Part shown: piece after piece, positions 41,856-44,397 of the stretch
How positions within the stretch are numbered: the first letter of the stretch is position 1
Layout: every line of letters starts with the position of its first letter
Source of the DNA: Liminaster sp964567855
Lineage (GTDB): Bacteria > Bacteroidota > Bacteroidia > Bacteroidales > UBA3663
Length of the DNA stretch: 44,397 nt
Direction: 5' to 3'
Assembly (NCBI GenBank): GCA_964567855.1
Contig: CAZMOE010000019.1
Span: 1 to 44,397, forward strand
Made by a program: the position numbers and the translations under genes
The notes under the pieces: generated by a model
Seen by the model: only the letters and a program-made list of their open reading frames with translations
The model's database searches: none
Told to the model about the DNA's origin: nothing

Positions 41856-42548
41856 ATGGCAAAGAAATTAGAAAATTCATTGATGAACATGTTCCTGTCG
41901 TTGACAGTGATATGTTTGGTGGTCGGCGCCCTTTTGGGTTGGGTTTATCGTATCACCGAGGAGCCTATCGCTAAGGCGAACGCCGATAAGCAGACTGCCG
42001 CTATCAAGGCCGTCGCTCCTGAATTCGATACTGTCGGCGAGGCTGTGGTAACGACCTCTTCCAATGGTCTTGAGGCTACCAAGTTCCCTGTTTTCAAAGA
42101 TGGTAAACCGGCCGGTGCTGCTGTGCAGGTGATTACGGCCAAGGGTTTTGGCGGTAATATTACCCTGATGTTCGGTTTTGACAACGAGGGCAATCTTACC
42201 GGCTACAATTGTCTGGCCATGGCCGAGACTCCGGGCTTGGGTTCCAAGATTCCGCAGTGGTTCGTCGAAGGCGGCAAGGGTAATGTGATCGGCAAGAATC
42301 CTGGCAAAAATAACCTGACGGTTTCCAAAGACGGCGGTGAGGTGAATGCCATTACCGCGGCCACGATCTCTTCACGCGCGTTCTGCGATGCCATCGCTCA
42401 GGCCTATGGCGTTTTTACAGAAACGGATGCGAAGACTGCGGCTACCCCGAAGGCTTATGCCGCTGAGGCTGACAGCGAGACCGGCGATGATGCCGGAGAT
42501 CAGGAAGAGGCTCAGGATGCATCGAATAATGAAACAAACAACCAATAA
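41856..42548 (+). CDS. rnfG: RnfG, periplasmic FMN-binding subunit
   Basis: One N-terminal membrane helix (about 10-30) anchors a periplasmic FMN domain of about 180 residues. The flavinylation motif is ITAATISS with the acceptor likely Thr170; most relatives have SGAT or TGAT here, so the Gly is replaced by Ala. The end is acidic (DSETGDDAGDQEE). The length of 230 is usual. It starts six bases after rnfD. Confidence 0.93.
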   Translation: MAKKLENSLMNMFLSLTVICLVVGALLGWVYRITEEPIAKANADKQTAAIKAVAPEFDTVGEAVVTTSSNGLEATKFPVFKDGKPAGAAVQVITAKGFGGNITLMFGFDNEGNLTGYNCLAMAETPGLGSKIPQWFVEGGKGNVIGKNPGKNNLTVSKDGGEVNAITAATISSRAFCDAIAQAYGVFTETDAKTAATPKAYAAEADSETGDDAGDQEEAQDASNNETNNQ

Positions 42549-42566
42549 TGCGGGAGGAACAGTATT

Positions 42567-43151
42567 ATGAGTAAATTAGGTATTATTATTAATGGACTTA
42601 TCAAGGAGAACCCGACCTTCGTGCTGCTCCTCGGTATGTGTCCTACATTGGGTACGACCTCTTCTGCCGTGAACGGTATGAGTATGGGTCTCGCCACGAT
42701 GGCTGTGTTGATTTGTTCCAATGTCGCCATCTCTTTGCTGAAGAGTCTGATCCCCGACAAGGTACACATCCCTTGCTATATTGTTGTGATTGCCGCTTTC
42801 GTGACGGTCGTTCAATTGTTGCTGCAGGCTTATGCCCCCGGTATTTATGAGACATTGGGTCTCTTCATTCCTTTGATCGTGGTGAACTGTATCGTTCTGG
42901 GCCGTGCGGAATCTTTCGCAGCCAAGAACAATGCCTTCGATTCCATGCTTGACGGTATCGGCATCGGTCTCGGTTTCACCATTGCACTGACATTGATCGG
43001 CGCCTGCCGCGAGTTGTTGGGCACGGGTGCCATCTTCGGCTGCCCGATTTTCCCCGAAAACTACGGCGCTCTCACTTTCGTTCTTGCTCCGGGCGCGTTC
43101 ATGACATTGGGCTTCCTCGTTGCTATTTTCAATAAACTTAAAAAGGCATAA
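42567..43151 (+). CDS. rnfE: RnfE, integral membrane subunit
   Basis: A 194-residue protein with about six membrane helices, paired with RnfA by an internal similarity typical of this two-subunit core. It has the conserved NPTFVLLLGMCPTLGTT and GACRELLGTG segments, including the Cys residues that line the membrane iron-sulfur site. It starts 18 bases after rnfG. Confidence 0.94.
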   Translation: MSKLGIIINGLIKENPTFVLLLGMCPTLGTTSSAVNGMSMGLATMAVLICSNVAISLLKSLIPDKVHIPCYIVVIAAFVTVVQLLLQAYAPGIYETLGLFIPLIVVNCIVLGRAESFAAKNNAFDSMLDGIGIGLGFTIALTLIGACRELLGTGAIFGCPIFPENYGALTFVLAPGAFMTLGFLVAIFNKLKKA

Positions 43152-43157
43152 AAGACT

Positions 43158-43730
43158 ATGGAATACGTAATGATGATTATTGCTGCGATATTTGTCAATA
43201 ATATCGTGCTGGCCCAGTTCTTGGGTATTTGTCCGTTCCTTGGTGTATCGAAGAAAATTGACACGGCAGCCGGTATGGGTATGGCCGTAGCCTTTGTGAT
43301 GTTGATTTCGACGATTGTGACATGGTGCATTCAGACTTATTGTCTCGACCCGTGGGGACTCGGTTTCATGCAGACCATTGTTTACATTCTGGTGATCGCC
43401 GCTTTGGTTCAGATGGTGGAAATCATTCTCAAGAAAGTCTCTCCTTCGCTGTATTCGGCGTTGGGTGTGTTCCTTCCTTTGATTACAACCAACTGTACGA
43501 TCCTCGGTGTGGCTATCAATGTGATTAACTTCAATTATAACCTTTTGCAGGCTTCTGTGTATGCCGTTGCTACCGCCATTGGCTTTACACTGGCCATGGT
43601 GTTGTTTGCGGGTATTCGCGAGCAGCTGGAAATCACCGAAGTGCCGAAAGCCATGAAAGGTGTGCCGATCGCTCTTGTTACGGCCAGCCTTCTGGCTATG
43701 GCTTTCATGGGCTTCTCCGGCATTGCCTGA
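43158..43730 (+). CDS. rnfA: RnfA, integral membrane subunit
   Basis: Six-helix partner of RnfE, forming the membrane core that couples electron flow to ion transport. NNIVLAQFLGICPFLGVS contains the conserved Cys, and TTNCTILGVAI the second. The length of 190 residues is standard. It is the last gene of the operon, six bases after rnfE, with a terminator about 80 bases on. Whether the pumped ion is sodium or protons is not shown by the sequence. Confidence 0.94.
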   Translation: MEYVMMIIAAIFVNNIVLAQFLGICPFLGVSKKIDTAAGMGMAVAFVMLISTIVTWCIQTYCLDPWGLGFMQTIVYILVIAALVQMVEIILKKVSPSLYSALGVFLPLITTNCTILGVAINVINFNYNLLQASVYAVATAIGFTLAMVLFAGIREQLEITEVPKAMKGVPIALVTASLLAMAFMGFSGIA

Positions 43731-43810
43731 TAAGTTGCAATGAAGTTAATAAGGAAGGGTCGCATGAAGTTTTGACGTGACCCGAAAAACTTAGACGGAT
43801 TAGATATTAT

Positions 43811-43863
43811 CCGGTTAAAGGGAAAGAGTTCGGTATTGTATCGGACTCTTTCCTTTTAACCGG
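43811..43863 (+). terminator. Terminator of the rnf operon
   Basis: A long stem of about 22 bp with few mismatches (arms beginning CCGGTTAAAG and ending TTTTAACCGG) around an 8-9 base loop. No long T tract follows, but the right arm itself contains TTTT. Confidence 0.7.
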
Positions 43864-44140
43864 AATTTGAGTCTTTTATCGTTATAGTCGTCTTATACTC
43901 TACCGAAGCTTTTATAAAGGTTTCGGAAATTTCAGATTTGTGAGGCAATTTAGACTTGGGGGAGAAAGAATTGTACAGGTCTTTATATATGATATATTGC
44001 TGAGTCTTTTATTTGCTGATATATACGATAGGTCGTTATCTTAGGTAAGGATACCCGATTTTATTGATGATACAAGATTGCAGACATATTCCGATATGGT
44101 AACAGCGGAAAAGCAAATGGCTATTATGTGAAGGGGAGCA
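43864..44140. other. Non-coding region after the rnf operon
   Basis: AT-rich sequence with no convincing gene on either strand. An imperfect hairpin of CCGAAGCTTT/AAAGGTTTCGG type lies near 43903-43925. Confidence 0.5.
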
Positions 44141-44184
44141 ATCTTCTGTCACCGTTCAACGGTCGCTGAACGGTGACAGAAGAT
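44141..44184. repeat. Inverted repeat with an 18-bp perfect stem
   Basis: Arms at 44141-44158 and 44167-44184 (ATCTTCTGTCACCGTTCA and its complement) flank an 8-base loop ACGGTCGC. The inner 24 bases (44151-44174) return in inverted orientation at 44217-44240 with one change. Confidence 0.7.
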
Positions 44185-44216
44185 AGGTTAAACGCCAAAC
44201 GAACATAACATCAATG

Positions 44217-44240
44217 ACCGTTCAGCGGCCGTTGAACGGT
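44217..44240. repeat. Second, inverted copy of the palindromic element
   Basis: ACCGTTCA, loop GCGGCCGT, TGAACGGT. Compared with the reverse complement of 44151-44174 it differs at one of 24 positions, in the loop. Confidence 0.7.
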
Positions 44241-44397
44241 AAACGTATATGGATGAAACAGATTTTGAAAATCGATTATTATGCCAATGAACATAGATGA
44301 CAGATATTTCCGGCCTGAGATGGTATGGATGGTAATGGCCTCTGCCTTGTGACTTGAGTCCGGACATGCCATTTGTTATATCCTCTTGTGACCGAGG
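44241..44397. other. End of window, no gene seen
   Basis: Only short open frames. A 59-codon frame on the minus strand (44188-44367) runs back across the palindromes and has no recognisable motif. Confidence 0.4.

Noticed and set aside
44188..44367. 59-codon open frame on the minus strand near the end of the window
   Set aside because: It runs through one of the palindromes, has no signal, motif or promoter, and composition like non-coding DNA.

Overview
The window is chromosomal DNA from a member of the order Bacteroidales. The evidence is a SusC/SusD pair, RprX/RprY-like regulators, a DUF4827 lipoprotein next to a GlmM-type mutase, the gene order rseC-rnfBCDGEA, T9SS-like C-terminal ends, and Bacteroides-type promoters (-33 TTTG, about 20 bases, -7 TAnnTTTG) ahead of many genes. 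The base composition is moderately GC-rich for this order. I cannot assign a family or genus. I saw no rRNA, tRNA, CRISPR array, insertion sequence or phage gene.

Layout. 0-5.4 kb is housekeeping: cmk and ispH (overlapping), pfkA, ung on the other strand, and a YbiT-like ABC-F ATPase with one degenerate ATP site. 5.5-12.5 kb lies on the minus strand: a possible lipoprotein preceded by a 37-codon small ORF, an orphan FecE/BtuD-type ABC ATPase, a surface-type 5'-nucleotidase, a GlmM-type mutase, a DUF4827 lipoprotein and an NrnA-type DHH phosphoesterase. 12.8-15.2 kb holds a two-component pair. A putative porin with an apparently leaderless promoter diverges from it and is followed by an SF1 helicase.

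20-31 kb is the accessory part. It is a nutrient-acquisition locus: SusC, SusD, a HExxH zinc metallohydrolase lipoprotein, a DUF4302 lipoprotein and a secreted protein with a BACON-like region and a T9SS-like C-terminus, then a GH105 unsaturated glucuronyl/galacturonyl hydrolase that may be a separate transcript. A block of about 2 kb inside this locus (about 27.12-29.15 kb) is visibly AT-richer than its flanks and starts and ends inside genes, which suggests a recombined cassette.

31-38 kb contains a phosphohexomutase, a secreted C1-family aminopeptidase, a small secreted protein of unknown function, an SGNH-hydrolase lipoprotein, SufE and an M28/glutaminyl-cyclase lipoprotein. 37.9-43.7 kb is the Rnf ferredoxin:NAD+ oxidoreductase operon. 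The last 0.5 kb has no convincing gene but carries two mutually inverted palindromic elements.

How the genes connect. The glutaminyl cyclase would modify N-terminal glutamine, and all five clear signal-peptidase-I substrates in the window begin with Gln after the predicted cleavage site. The surface lipoproteins of the SusCD locus carry acidic residues after the lipid-bearing Cys, a sign of surface export, while the cyclase lipoprotein does not. Rnf would provide the ion gradient that also drives TonB-dependent import through SusC.
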